DNA from: Whalleya microplaca
Taxonomy: Eukaryota; Ascomycota; Sordariomycetes; Xylariales; Xylariaceae
Direction: 5' to 3'
Assembly: GCA_022497155.1 (NCBI GenBank)
Contig: MU385748.1
Location: 1-64,000 of the forward strand
Length of the DNA stretch: 64,000 nt
In this document: piece by piece, positions 1 to 11,153 of the stretch
How positions within the stretch are numbered: the first letter of the stretch is position 1
Layout of the letters: the number at the start of each line of letters is the position of its first letter
Notes under the pieces: generated by a model
Seen by the model: only the letters and a program-made list of their open reading frames with translations
Database searches by the model: none
What the model was told of the DNA's origin: nothing
Program-made: the position numbers and the translations under genes

Positions 1-170
1 AGATAGCCACAGCTATCAGCAGCAGCAGGTCAGGTCAGGTGACCTCCCTGTAAGCCTCCCTAGCAGCTGACAGCAGGTGACAGCAGGTCAGCAGGCCACA
101 GCTATCAGCAGCAGCAGCAGCAGCAGCAGCTAACAGCCTCCCTTGCTGCTAAAGGTAGCATTCAAGTGAT
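1..170. repeat. CAG/CAGGT-type simple repeat
   Basis: Imperfect tandem repetition of CAG and CAGGT units, with an uninterrupted CAG stretch near 107-130. It runs off the left edge of the window, so its full size is unknown. No reading frame of note. Confidence 0.8.
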
Positions 171-1158
171 GTGGTGTATCAAGGTATATAAAAGTGTCAT
201 CCGATATCGTCGTCCATATAAATTGTATACGTGTCAATAGCTGGCTACATCCAGCCACATACCAAGCATAATTAGCTTGTCACCGTTGCCTATATAAAAT
301 GGACAGGTTTGTATGCAAAAATATACGGTCTGGTGTTTTTAGTATTATCGCGCTCTGTGTTCCTAGTATCCTAGTATATAAAAAAAAAAGAAAATTTGTA
401 AATTGTGGGTAATAAGTGACGTAAATGTAATATAAATAAAAGTAGCTGGCTGGCTATCGATCGAGTATATGGCTTGGTTTGATTTGTATAAAAGACAAGT
501 GGCTATCGGATAAAATAAAATAGTCGCGTGCGATATATCGGATAAAAATAAAGTAAGTTTAATAAAATAAGATATATTTTAAGTAGCTATTGTTAGTAAA
601 TTCTATGTTTTCGTAACTTATAATACTTTAAAAAAAACTGTTTTACTTAATTAATTAAAAGGTAAAAAAGTTAAAGCTTATTTAAAAGTAAGCTAAATAT
701 CTTAAGATAAAGTAATAAGGTAAATCGAAAGTAAGATATCAAGTTAAAATAAGTGTATATTAGCTGCTAAAGCTATATGTATATAATTACTTAATAATAT
801 TTATTGTTTTTTTTATCTATTATTATTTATAATAAAAAAGTGAAGGAGATATAAAAAAAAAAGTCAGCTAAATATAAGTATATAATCCACTATAAATTGC
901 TTTATAAAATGCCTTATAAATACTTTATGAAGTGCTTTATAACGTGGCTGTCACGTGTTACAAGGGTTAAAGTGGCTTAGCGACCTAATTCCTGTGTATT
1001 TTATATAATACTAAGATGGAGGAAAAAAAAAGGAATCTAAACTAAAAGGTCGGCCGAGAAATTTACTATACATACCAGGTGTGGGGTCCAAGCTAATTAC
1101 GTAATGCGCACGGGCCACACCTTAATCCTATGCTTAACCTATGCCATAACAGTGGCTT
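171..1158. other. AT-rich intergenic or relic DNA left of the retrotransposon
   Basis: No gene is visible. The stretch is strongly AT- and TpA-rich. At about 890-945 a short motif built on CTTTATAAAGTGC recurs three to four times in imperfect form. It may be RIP-altered transposon sequence. If the retrotransposon at 1159-8659 is nested in a pogo copy, the missing left end of that copy should lie here, but I could not recognise it. Confidence 0.5.
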
Positions 1159-1366
1159 TAGGGGGCTTTTAATATAAAAGGCCGTTACGTTAAAATATAA
1201 TTTTATAATGTTAAATAAGTGTTTATTTTCTAACTAAAGAAAAAAAGAAAATCAAAAAAATATATCGATATAGCTCGAGAGTATTTATATTAGCTTTCGA
1301 GAGCTGTGCTGCTATATCGGCTTATAATCGCCGATATTCCTTATTACGGCATAGCTTATTATATTA
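1159..1366 (-). repeat. Left LTR (3' LTR of the minus-strand element)
   Basis: It matches 8451-8659 over its whole length with mostly transition differences, for example TTATTACGGC here and CTATTACGGC there. The distance from each proposed start to the shared AAAAGG block is 23 bp in both copies, which fixes the boundary at 1159. The end at 1366 is fixed by the adjoining polypurine tract. Confidence 0.88.
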
Positions 1367-1377
1367 CCCCTCTCTTT
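1367..1377 (-). other. Polypurine tract of the retrotransposon
   Basis: Read on the minus strand this is AAAGAGAGGGG, directly abutting the LTR start TAATATAATAAGC. A purine run at this place primes plus-strand DNA synthesis in LTR retrotransposons. It confirms both the orientation and the LTR boundary. Confidence 0.7.
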
Positions 1378-4300
1378 ACTTTTTGCGCGATTATATCGCG
1401 TTTTTTATGCCCGAATATAAGATATATATAGATTTTTGTTAATTATCGGCTTTTTTAGTTATTAATAATTTATTTTATTATTAATTAAAGCCGGTTTGGG
1501 AAATAATATAAGGGTATTTTTATAAAAGAATTTTTTTGCTATAAAAGTTCCTAATTTTATATTACTATTAGCTAATCGAGTGTAAAATAAACGCGCGTAA
1601 AATTAAAGCTCGATTTCCGTTTTTAATTAGTTTTTTATTTAATAGTTAAATTTATTTTTAAATCAATAAATTAATCCTTATTTTTAATTAATTTAAATAT
1701 ATAACTAACGTAATATATAATTAATTTTTATAATTAGCCGCGCGATTAATCCTTTTTTAAAATCGCTTAAATATTTTAGGTTTTTCTCTCGAAATTCCTT
1801 TTTCTTTTTTTCTTTTTTTAGGCTATTTATAAGTAAAAACTTATTTTCTTAATTATTTATTTTATTTTTTTATTTTTTTATTTTTTAATTTTTTAAATTT
1901 TTAATTTTTTAATTTTTTTATTTTTTTATTATTTAGGTTATTAATATATTTTTCCGTAATGTTTCCGTAACGTGCCTTTTTTTTTCTACCGCTATTTTCG
2001 CTTATTTTTATTTTCGCTGCCGCCGCTATATTTTTGTCTCGTTTTCCCTCCCGCTTTATTGCTTTTAGGCCGCCCGTTCGCGTTATTTTTACGGCTTTTT
2101 TTTTTTTTTATATGTCGTATCTTATACTGCCTTTATATCGGCCGTATAATTAAAAACCCTTTCGCTTTTTATTTTAATTAAACCTATAAATTTTTTTTTT
2201 CTTTTTTAGTCCTAAAATATTTTAAATATAATGTTAATTATATTTAGCTGTTTATAATATATAATATATAAAATATATTAAAGGTTATAACTGTTTTATT
2301 ATAAATTACCTTTTATTTTTTCCGTTTAAATACCGCTTTTTAATTCCGTTTTATAACTATTTATAAATACCGAGATTCGCTTTTTCGCTATTATTTTAAT
2401 AAAAGTTTATCGAATTTACGATAACTCGAATTTTAATAGGTTATTTATTTTTCCCGCTTTTTTATAGTACTTCCGTTATTTATTTTTTTTATTTAGTTTT
2501 TATTGCCGTTTAAAAGTCGGCCGGAACGCGGGCGTAACGCGTTATTAACGCCGTTATATATTTCAAATATATTAAAATAAACGCTATAGCTTTAAGCCGG
2601 GCCGGGGTTTAATAATAATAAAAATAGTATATAAGTTTTTACTTTATTTTTCCGTAATTTTTTTTAATTTATACGCTATATAAAAGTAATTTATAGCTGC
2701 GTTTAAGAAAGTCGTTCGCCCGCTCGAGCGTATCGCTAATAATATTAGCGATATTATAGCTATTACGTATTTTATAATAAATAACGCCGGGCCTGCCGCT
2801 TATATATATATTTCCGTTTCCGGTTTTTTTTTTCGGCCCGTTCCGCCCGCCTTTATTATTATTATAAACCTTTCGTTTAAGCGCAGCTCGCATAACCCTC
2901 GCTTGCGCGTTTCCTTTATTTTCGTTAATATTTTTTGCTATAACTATAACTACCTCCTTAAACTTTCTCCCGTAAAAATAAAAAAAAAAGCGATAAATAT
3001 AAATAAAAAAAAATAATAAAGAAAATAAGCTAAACTATTAGTTCCCGGCTAATATAAATATATTATTCGGTTAAATTTATTACGTTTTTTAGTCGGTTTT
3101 ATAATAATTTTAGTTATCGGTTTGCTAAAAAAAAATTACGTAAATAAAGAGGGTTATTTATTATTTATTTAAAAATAACGTTTGCGTTATTTATAATAAT
3201 AAAAAATTTATAATTTTTTATAATATTTTTTTATTTTATTTATATTTTTTTGTTTTTATATTTTACTAATATTTTATTAATTATATAATCGCTACATAAA
3301 TGTAATTTTTGCCCTTTCTTTTATACTAATTGTCTTAGGCTTATTATTTGTTTTTATATTATTATAATTTTCTTTAAAATAATTTATTATTTCGGTATTT
3401 CTTAAATTTTCGAGCGGTTTTTATATTAAAGCCGTATAGCCTACCTACTTTATTAGTATTTGTTTAGTTTTTTTTTGCTTTTTCCGTTTAATAATTATTC
3501 GAATAATTTTTTTTACCTGCTATTTTGTTTTTTTTTTTTTTCCTTTTTTACTAACTATAAAAAAAGATTATATATTTTCATTTTTTTTAAAAAAGTAAGG
3601 GATTATTTCTTACGTAATAAATAAGTTTAATATAAAACCGGTTATATATTTCTTTCGGTATATTTAATTTTATAACTTAAAAGCTAATAACGCGCGTTAT
3701 TTTATATTTAATATATAATTATGCTAGCTTTTATAAAAATTAAAATATAGAAATATTTTTAAGCGTTAATTATACTTTATTTCTTATTTGGAATTATTTT
3801 ATAAAAAATCGCCGCTTATTAGCTATATTTTTTTATTATTATTACGTAATTATTATTGCGGCCTATATAAATTTTATTGCTTTTTTTAAACGTTAGATAA
3901 AAACTTCCGCCCGCACGCGCGATTTGGAAATAAGTTTTAAAGTATATTTCATTATTAAAATAGGTTTTACGTAATATTTATAAAGTATAAAAAAAGGACT
4001 TAATTTTATTGTTATAATATTTCGGTTATTAATCGCAAATATCGCTCCCGGTAGTAATAAGCTTTATTTAAATTAAACATATAATATAAACGTTCGAAAA
4101 TATGCTAATATTTTTTAATTCGCTTATTTAGTAGCTCCGTTAGTTTCCGGGTAAAATATAATTAATAAATACTACTTAATTCCTACTAATAAATAAAGCT
4201 ATTTTTAAAACCGCCTTATTTAATTAAATCTTTTATTACTAGTTATAATATAAGAAAAACTATAATATTTTTAATAATAATTTATAAACTATTCGGTATA

Positions 4301-4384
4301 TATTTCCGCCTTTATTAAAATTATAGCTTTTAATATAACCTGCTTTTTTAATCGATTAAAAATTACTATTATAAAAATAAGGTT

Positions 4385-4570
4385 TTATTTAGAAATAGCT
4401 AATAGGTCGGTTATAAAATCGATAAATAGCTTATTATAAAATCGATTTAAAATAAATAACAATTTTAAAAGCCTTTTTTTTTTAGTTACGTTATACCGTT
4501 TTTTTTTATAAATATTACAATTTCTATAAAAGCGTTTTATAAACGCCGATATTTTAAGCCAGTAAAACAT
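4385..4570 (-). pseudogene. Integrase fragment of the Ty3/gypsy element
   Basis: A 61-codon open stretch follows the gypsy integrase pattern. An FYW start is followed by a C-x(2)-Y remnant of the zinc-binding HHCC module near NCNIY (the second Cys is lost), a KLLFILNRFYNKLF segment equivalent to the usual LLxPLPIPxRPW, and then IDFITDL, the start of the catalytic core with its first Asp. It lies leftward of the RT remnant, as expected for PR-RT-IN on the minus strand. The frame is broken on both sides by stops, so it is not functional. Confidence 0.72.
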
Positions 4571-5641
4571 TCTCGAAAGTATTACTAATATATTTTCTTT
4601 TTCCGGGTATTTTATTAGGTATAAGTTATAAATATTTTATATTAAAGTAATACGGAGCGGCTTTTAATTAAAGATTTAAATATATTTATAAAAATATAGT
4701 CGACTTTTATTATTAATATTATATTCCGATAACGATATTTTTATATTTAGGTTTTTAAAAAACGCTCGGTTTTTTTAAGCTACCGCTTTTATTGCTTACG
4801 TATAACTCGGGTTTTTTATTACCTTTATATTTTATAACAATTATAAATTCTTATATTTAAAAATTTCTTTATTTTCCGAAATATTTTATCCGTATAATTA
4901 AATATACCTTATTTTAATAGTTCTCGCTTGTTTATATTTTCTAAATTATATATAAAATAACTATTTTTTTTATAATAGTTAGAATTCCCGTTTTTTATAC
5001 CTTTTATTTTATATTTTTTATAGCAGGTTTTATTTGCGCTATAAAAAAACGTTAGATTTAATATTTAAGTGTCTAACGTAAAATTTCAATCGGAAATTAA
5101 AACGTATTAATTTTTTTAACTAATATATTTATCGCTTAAAAAGTTTTTTAAAAATTATAAAATATTTTAGATTTTTATAATTAAATAAAATTATAAATAT
5201 TAAAGTTACGTTTTATAATTCCGCGTTTTATATTTGTAAATAGTTTATAATTATTAGTAGCTTTTTATTATAAATTTTATAATTAATTTCTGCCGGGATT
5301 AAGCGCCTAAAATAATAAATTACGGGTAATAAAATCTCTCGTTTATTACGTTATAATAAATACCTCCCGTAAGTTTATCCCGAATAGTTTATTTCGATTA
5401 TTATTTTTTGTTCGAGATCTTATTATACTAAAGCCGGTTTTTTTAAAAACGTTTATTTAAAATTTTCGAACATTAGATTTTCCGAAAGTTTTTATTAAAA
5501 CGGTATCTCTTTTTTTATAAATACCGATAAAAAGGTAATAAAATTTATATAGTTCTTAATAAAATCCCGATAAAAATTTGTAAATTTTAAAAAACTATAA
5601 ATTTTTTTAAACGTTTTAAGAGGCTTTTATTTTTTAATTAC

Positions 5642-5845
5642 TTATACCTTAGCCGGATTTATATAGACCTTTTTTTCTGTTTTAATAATAAATCTTAAAT
5701 ATTTTATAATAGTTATTATAAACTTACATTTATTTATATCTAAATTTAAACCTGCTATTTTTAAATATTTTAATACCTTTTTTATTTTATCGATATAATT
5801 TTTTTTTATCCTAAAAAAATAAATCAATATATTATTTATATATAT
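5642..5845 (-). pseudogene. Reverse transcriptase fragment of the Ty3/gypsy element
   Basis: The minus strand encodes KYLKIAGLNLDINKCKF and then KYLRFIIKTEKKVYINPAKV. This is the classic gypsy RT block after the catalytic site, in which family members read LxxAGLxLxxxKCxF...YLGFIIS...DPxKV. Just upstream, codons at 5842-5831 read YINN where active enzymes have YIDD, followed by ILIYF. Both catalytic Asp codons have become Asn, a G-to-A change expected from RIP. Stops surround the fragment. Confidence 0.85.
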
Positions 5846-6720
5846 TAAATAAAAAATATTTAGATATTTTTTTAACGTACCGTTTACGTAATACTAAAAC
5901 GTTATAAAAGTACCCGTTAAGCTAAAAAAGGTTATAAATTACTTAAATAGCCTAAAGCAGGTATAAAAAGCCGTTTTTTATTTATTTCCCTCCCTAATTT
6001 TAATTTTATAAAAAGCCGATTTAATATTTATTTTAAAAAATTATTTTATTTCCGAAAAAGTTTTAAGCGTTTTTTATATAAATAGAAGCGGGTACCGATC
6101 CCGCTAAGTAATATTATTTAGTATTTTATAATTATAATAAAAATAAAGTCTGCCGTTCGGTTTTCGGACGAAAAATATAAAAGCTTTTACAGGCAAGCTA
6201 TTTGTATAAATATACCTTTTATCCAATAGTTTAATTAATATTTTCCGTAACGTTAATAATTTCTCCCGGGATATATTATATAATAGCTTCTAAAAGGTAG
6301 GTAATTTTTTGCCCGCTTTATTACGGTTTAAGTTAATTTTATAATCGGCTTTTATATAGTACGGCAGAAAATTCTTGCCTTTTTTTTTCTCGAATAACTA
6401 CTTTTAGCTTTTTAACTAAAAAAGAAGATTCTTTTAAATATTAGTTTTTTTTTAAGCGCTAAAGCTTTATTAATATCCGCTAGTATAATAATAAATATAG
6501 CCGTTTATTAAACTATTACTTATTTTTTTAGCTTTTTTTATTTCCGAGCTCTTTTTATTTTTTTTGCGAAATATATTATATTAATATAAAGCGCCTCCCG
6601 AGTTTTGCGGATTTTTGTGGTTTTTAGGAAGTGTTTTTTCTCTTATACTCTTAGGTTTCCGGTAATTCTTATATATAATATATATTCGTACGCTATATAT
6701 ATTACCCGGTTATATTTTAT

Positions 6721-6903
6721 TTAAAGCTTTTTTAATATTATAAAATAATTTAAACCTGGTATAATATATATAAATATCCTTAATTTATATTTATTAAAGT
6801 TAGCTTTTATATAAATTATCTCGCAAATTATACCCGAAACGTTTAATCTTTTTTTATAAATAACTTTTTTTACCGTTTTTTCCCGGATAAATATATGCGG
6901 CAA
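6721..6903 (-). pseudogene. Probable retropepsin (aspartic protease) C-terminal fragment
   Basis: A 60-codon stretch ends IPGLNYFIILKKL, resembling the end of fungal gypsy protease domains (IPGLxYxxILGxPW), which lead into RT. It lies upstream of the RT remnant on the same strand. The catalytic DTG itself was not identified. The assignment rests on this motif and on element order. Confidence 0.55.
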
Positions 6904-8450
6904 TTTTAGGCGTTTTATTATATTTTCGCTAATAATAATATAATATTTATATCTTAAATCTATAAAAGTTTTTATATATAATTATTAATTTAAATATATA
7001 TCGATTATAAAAGATTTCCCGTTTATAAGCTGCTCGGCTATATTAATTTTTTCTGCCGTTATATTAAACTTTTAAGCGCGATTTTATTTAAAAGCTACTC
7101 GTTTTCCTACTTTTTTAGTGTTTTTTCGGCTTTATTTTTTTTAGATTTATAACCTGCTATTATATTAATTTTAATATAAGTAAATAGTTTTATAAAATAA
7201 TAAATATATTTCTTAAATAAGTAGCCTTTTTTTTATATCGTAAGCATTTTTTGCGTTTTATTTAAGCGTTTTATTTTTTATTTATTACTTATTTAGCCCG
7301 CTAGCTTTTTATTAACGCAGCTATACCAGTTATTAATATATTGCTTTTATAATTAGTTTTAAAGCGATTAAGGGTAAAAAGTGGTAGGCCCGGAAAAAGT
7401 AATTTACCCGGTACAGTCCCGCTTTTTAAACTATTCCCGCTATAATAAAATAACGATTTCTTAAGTTAGGCTATAATATTTATTATTTAATAAATCTAGT
7501 TTTAGTAAATATTTAGTAACGCTACTAAAACTAACGCGTTTTTAAATTTATTGTTAATTATTTTTTTAATAAATACGAGCTTCGCTTTATTATTTTATAT
7601 ATTACCCCCTACTTTTATTAGTAGTCGCTCGAAATTAGTATAAAAAAATATAAAAGTTTAATTAGCGAACTAGCGGCATTTATATAATTTGCCCCCCGTT
7701 TTAATAGCTTTATTATAGTTTTTATAAACGTTCGATAAGTATTAAAAAAAAATGCTAAGTTATATATCTTATTAAATTCTTTTATAATATAATATAACTT
7801 TATTACGTGTTATATATTATTTTCGAGCCGCTTATAAATATTATATTATTTATTTTAATTCCTTTTTATAAATTTTATATCTTTTTAAAACTTATACTTT
7901 ATTAATATCTTTTATACGGGATAACGGCTATATTTACCCCCGAACTTCTCGGGCTATAATAATAACTTACGTTTAAGTACCGGGGCCGCAGTAATTATTA
8001 AGGCGGGTACTAAAAATGCTTAAAGGTTTTTTAGCTAAAGATTTCCTAACTAAAAGTTCACATTTATTTAGGCTAATTATCCTTAGGGTTTTTAAAAATC
8101 CCGAGAGTTTTATACGGGAGCACTTTTTATTATATTTGCGTTTTATATAATTAATAAGTCGAGATTTTTTTGTAATTATATTTTTAAAACCGTTTAGCGT
8201 TATAATAATTTATCTTATTATTTTTTTAGTTTTTATTCGTAAACTATTTATTTTAATTATTATTTTTCCGAATTATTTTTTAATACCGCTTTTAATATTA
8301 CGTATATTTGTTCGAGGCGGGTATAAATTTAATAGACCTAAGTATTTAATGCTTTCGCGTATTTCGCTAACGGTATTTCCGGATTATTAGGGGGCTATTT
8401 TAAAGCTTTTTTTAATATTCTAATTTATTTTAATACAGCTCGGGAGTTAG

Positions 8451-8659
8451 TAAGTTAGAAAATATATAAAAGGTTATTACGTTAAGATGTAATTTTATAA
8501 TATCAAATAAGTATTTATTTTCTAACTAAAGAAAAAAAGAAAATCAAAAAGGTATATCGATATAGCTCGAAAGCATTTATACTAGCTTTCGAAAGCTGTG
8601 CTGCTATATCGGCTTATAATCGCCGATATTCCCTATTACGGCACAGCCCATTATATTTA
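8451..8659 (-). repeat. Right LTR (5' LTR of the minus-strand element)
   Basis: Near-identical to 1159-1366, with one extra T near its right end. It contains the imperfect palindrome GCTTTCGAAAGC and repeated CGATAT motifs. It is somewhat less AT-converted than the left copy, so the two copies have mutated independently. Confidence 0.88.
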
Positions 8660-8689
8660 GTGGCTCTTAAGCTGCTGTTAATACCCGTA

Positions 8690-10472
8690 ATTCCCTGCCT
8701 TATAACATTATAGCCGTTATAGATATTTAAGAAAATAATTTGTTAGTTTATATATTAGGTTAGAAATAGGGTATCTTATAATCGACCTTTTCCGCACGTA
8801 TTTATGGTAAGATATTAATAATTAAATTTAATTATAGCAATTATCTTATAAAATAATAAGAAAAACGGCTTGTTAAATAAATTCTTAATTAGGAAATATT
8901 AGGTTATACCCTTTTATATTCGAATATGCGTGCTATTATACGCGTTATAGCTAGTGCCTTAGCTTTTTTAAGTAAAAACTAGACCTAAGGCTTTATGTAG
9001 CGTAATCTTTCGATATTAACTAAAATTGGGCAAAGAGTTAAAGCCTTACGCTTTAATTTGTTTATTTTAAAAACTGTTAACTGATATTTTTAAGTTCGAG
9101 AGGGTAGGTATAGTTTTATCCCTCTTAAGCTAATTTATAATATGGATAAAGGTAGCTTAATAACTATATATAGTATATAAGCCTTTATTATCGAAATTTA
9201 GCGTTAAAACACTAATTATGTGCTTTAGGTTTTGATTGCTTAGTTTTAGGCAGTTTAGTAATAAAACGAGCGTTTTTAAAAAGCCCTTAAAGCTGTATAT
9301 AAACCTTTTTTCTTAAATGCGTTAGCGTAACTGGCATTGCTTTCAAACCAGGTATTATCTTTAAAAGTAAAAAGCTTTAAATAACTTAGTTTATAAGAAA
9401 ATTTAAGAAAATAGCTCTTTGGCATTATATTACCTTAGAAAAAGGTTAGATTGATAATAGGATTGCTATCAACTGGCTTAAATAGGTGTTTATACCTTAA
9501 ACCGAGCCTCTTACTAATAACCGAATAAAATTACGGCTAATTATTCTTAATAAACACAAGAGTTATAAAACAGTAAGTTTATTCGATTTTCTATTTATTC
9601 CAGTTGGTTTTATATTTTTCCGATTTCTTTTAAATTTATTATAGGCTAATATTAAAGTATATAACTAACCCTACTTAATTAGAATGCCTTTATAACTACT
9701 TGCTTTAAATATAACATTTTCTTTTACTTCCTTCCAGTATATACCTCCCATAGCCTTTAACCATTAGATAATAGTTCTTTTAATTAGCTTAAACGCCGAT
9801 ATCGAGATCTGTTAAAGAAATATAACTATTAGACTGATTTAGCTCCGATAGATAAGCTAAATTTTATAAGGACTTATGCCCAAGCTAAAAATAAGGCTTT
9901 AACCATAAAAAATATCTGCTTTAGCTTTAAAGTTATAAGAAATTAGCCAATATTAAAAAAAAAGGCTTTAAGTTATCCAGAAATCTAACAAGACAAAAAG
10001 GAGGTAAATACAACTAAATCTTAGCAAGCTCATATAGATATAATTTTTACACTAGCTATAAGACGTTAAATCAGAGATTTAGCTAAAAGACGTACACCAG
10101 GTTTTAATTATAAGATCCGCAAGCTTGCTAATTATATAAAAAAGTCAAATATAAATTTATTATTAAAAAACAGGGAAATTAAGCGTTTAAAAAAAAAGGT
10201 TGAACGCTTAAAGCTAAAGAGAAAAAAACGGCGAGTTTTTAATCCAAACTAACACTTTTAGACATTTTAAGAAATCTAAAAAAAGAAACAAAAAGATAAT
10301 AAAGCTATAAATAATACTTAAGAGGAAATTATAGTTATTATAGATAATATAAAAGAGAAAGATTCCGAGAAGGAGGATTCCGAGGAAGATTCCTTTATTT
10401 AGGTCCTATTTATACCTATAAAACAAACTCGTTCCGGCAGAATAATCAAAATGCCAAATAAACTAACAAATT
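8690..10472 (+). pseudogene. Pogo-type transposase relic (copy 1)
   Basis: It carries many stops and frameshifts, with TAG and TAA where copy 2 has Gln or Trp codons. The end is still legible as TRSGRIIKMPNKLTN followed by a stop near 10472, parallel to the end of copy 2. The DDE region is visible around 9.1-9.8 kb (YNMDKG at about 9140). It encodes no functional protein. Confidence 0.7.
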
Positions 10473-10582
10473 AATTAAGAGAAATATTGTTAAACGGTAA
10501 TTTTTATTTTTATTTTAGACAAGTTATTGATTTTCTATTGTTATTTAAATATGGTGACTTTTATATGGCGGAATTTAGTTAT

Positions 10583-10627
10583 TGCGGTCCCGGCACCTAG
10601 GGTGTCCCGAATGGTCGGGATCCATGG
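10583..10627. repeat. Right terminal repeat of pogo copy 1
   Basis: It begins TGCGGTCCCGGCAC, the same as the copy 2 repeats, diverges in the middle, and ends CCATGG followed by TA (10628-10629). Its partner on the left was not found. Confidence 0.65.
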
Positions 10628-10629
10628 TA

Positions 10630-10851
10630 CGTCGGCAACAGACAGGATACGTACTAGGAATACGTACCGCGGCAGCAGGTCTATATAAGACCTGTCGCCG
10701 ACCTTCAGACTTAGATTGAAATTTAGAACTATCAGCACCCTCAGAGGCCCTAGAGAATTATTAGTCAAATTGATATATTCCAAGCCCTGAATCATAGCCC
10801 TTGTTACAAATATCTATAGGGCCATAAAATATGGTGAAATTGACATCATGG
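10630..10851. other. Spacer between two pogo copies
   Basis: About 220 bp of ordinary composition. It contains an imperfect hairpin at about 10670-10700 (arms CGGCAGCAGGTCT and AGACCTGTCGCCG). No gene is supported. Confidence 0.4.
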
Positions 10852-10853
10852 TA

Positions 10854-10901
10854 CCATGGGGCACTGGGTCACGGACCACCCTATGTGCCGGGACCGCAAA
10901 A
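10854..10901. repeat. Left terminal inverted repeat of pogo copy 2
   Basis: Begins CCATGGGGCACTGGGTCACG and ends GGGACCGCAAAA. It is the reverse complement of 13061-13108 except for one transition (CCCTATG against CCCCATG). Confidence 0.93.
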
Positions 10902-11153
10902 ATCAGCCGTTTCTACCTAAAACACTCTACCTTGACTTATACGTTTTCGGGTTAAAAATGAAGGTATCCATGGATCGTTTTGTGTAGTGATAGACATTTG
11001 AACGACGATTAATATATGATTTTTTTGAATTTATTCCGTTAGGGGAAAGGGGTTAAATTGAGGAGTGAAATATACGTAAATCTATATATATATAGCCTCT
11101 CTTTCCTCCTCAAGTCTTTCAGTTATATCTTAATACTACAACCTCCGATTACT

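Larger units (their letters stand above)
1159..8659 (-). mobile_element. RIP-degenerate Ty3/gypsy LTR retrotransposon
   Basis: Two direct repeats of about 208 bp (1159-1366 and 8451-8659) bracket about 7.1 kb of extremely AT-rich DNA. A polypurine tract on the minus strand (1377-1367) touches the left LTR, so the element is transcribed leftward. Remnants follow the minus-strand order protease (about 6.9-6.7 kb), reverse transcriptase (about 5.85-5.64 kb), integrase (about 4.57-4.39 kb), which is the Ty3/gypsy order. Every frame is full of stops and the composition is as expected from C-to-T changes at CpA on both strands. LTR ends begin and end in TA, consistent with TG/CA after RIP. A candidate GTGGC duplication lies at 1152-1156 and 8660-8664, but two extra bases separate it from the left LTR. 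Confidence 0.88.
8670..10627 (+). mobile_element. Pogo/Fot1-type transposon copy 1, heavily RIP-mutated, left end missing
   Basis: Parallel in order and in recognisable segments to the copy at 10854-13108: GTTAGAAATAGGGTATC against GCCCAGAAATAGGGTATC, AAAGCCTTACGCTTTAAT against AAAGCCGCACGCTTTAAT, and a matching C-terminal end. It finishes with a terminal repeat at 10583-10627 that begins TGCGGTCCCGGCAC and ends CCATGG before TA, like copy 2. No matching left repeat exists. Homology begins immediately right of the retrotransposon LTR, which suggests the LTR element landed in this copy or truncated it. Confidence 0.75.

Noticed and set aside
1076..1122. AGGTGTGG ... CCACACCT short inverted repeat left of the LTR
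   Set aside because: Arms are about 8 bp with no target duplication. Too short to call a transposon end.
2669..2893. 74-codon minus-strand frame inside the retrotransposon
   Set aside because: Starts near the expected end of the integrase/chromodomain region but shows no chromodomain or other motif.
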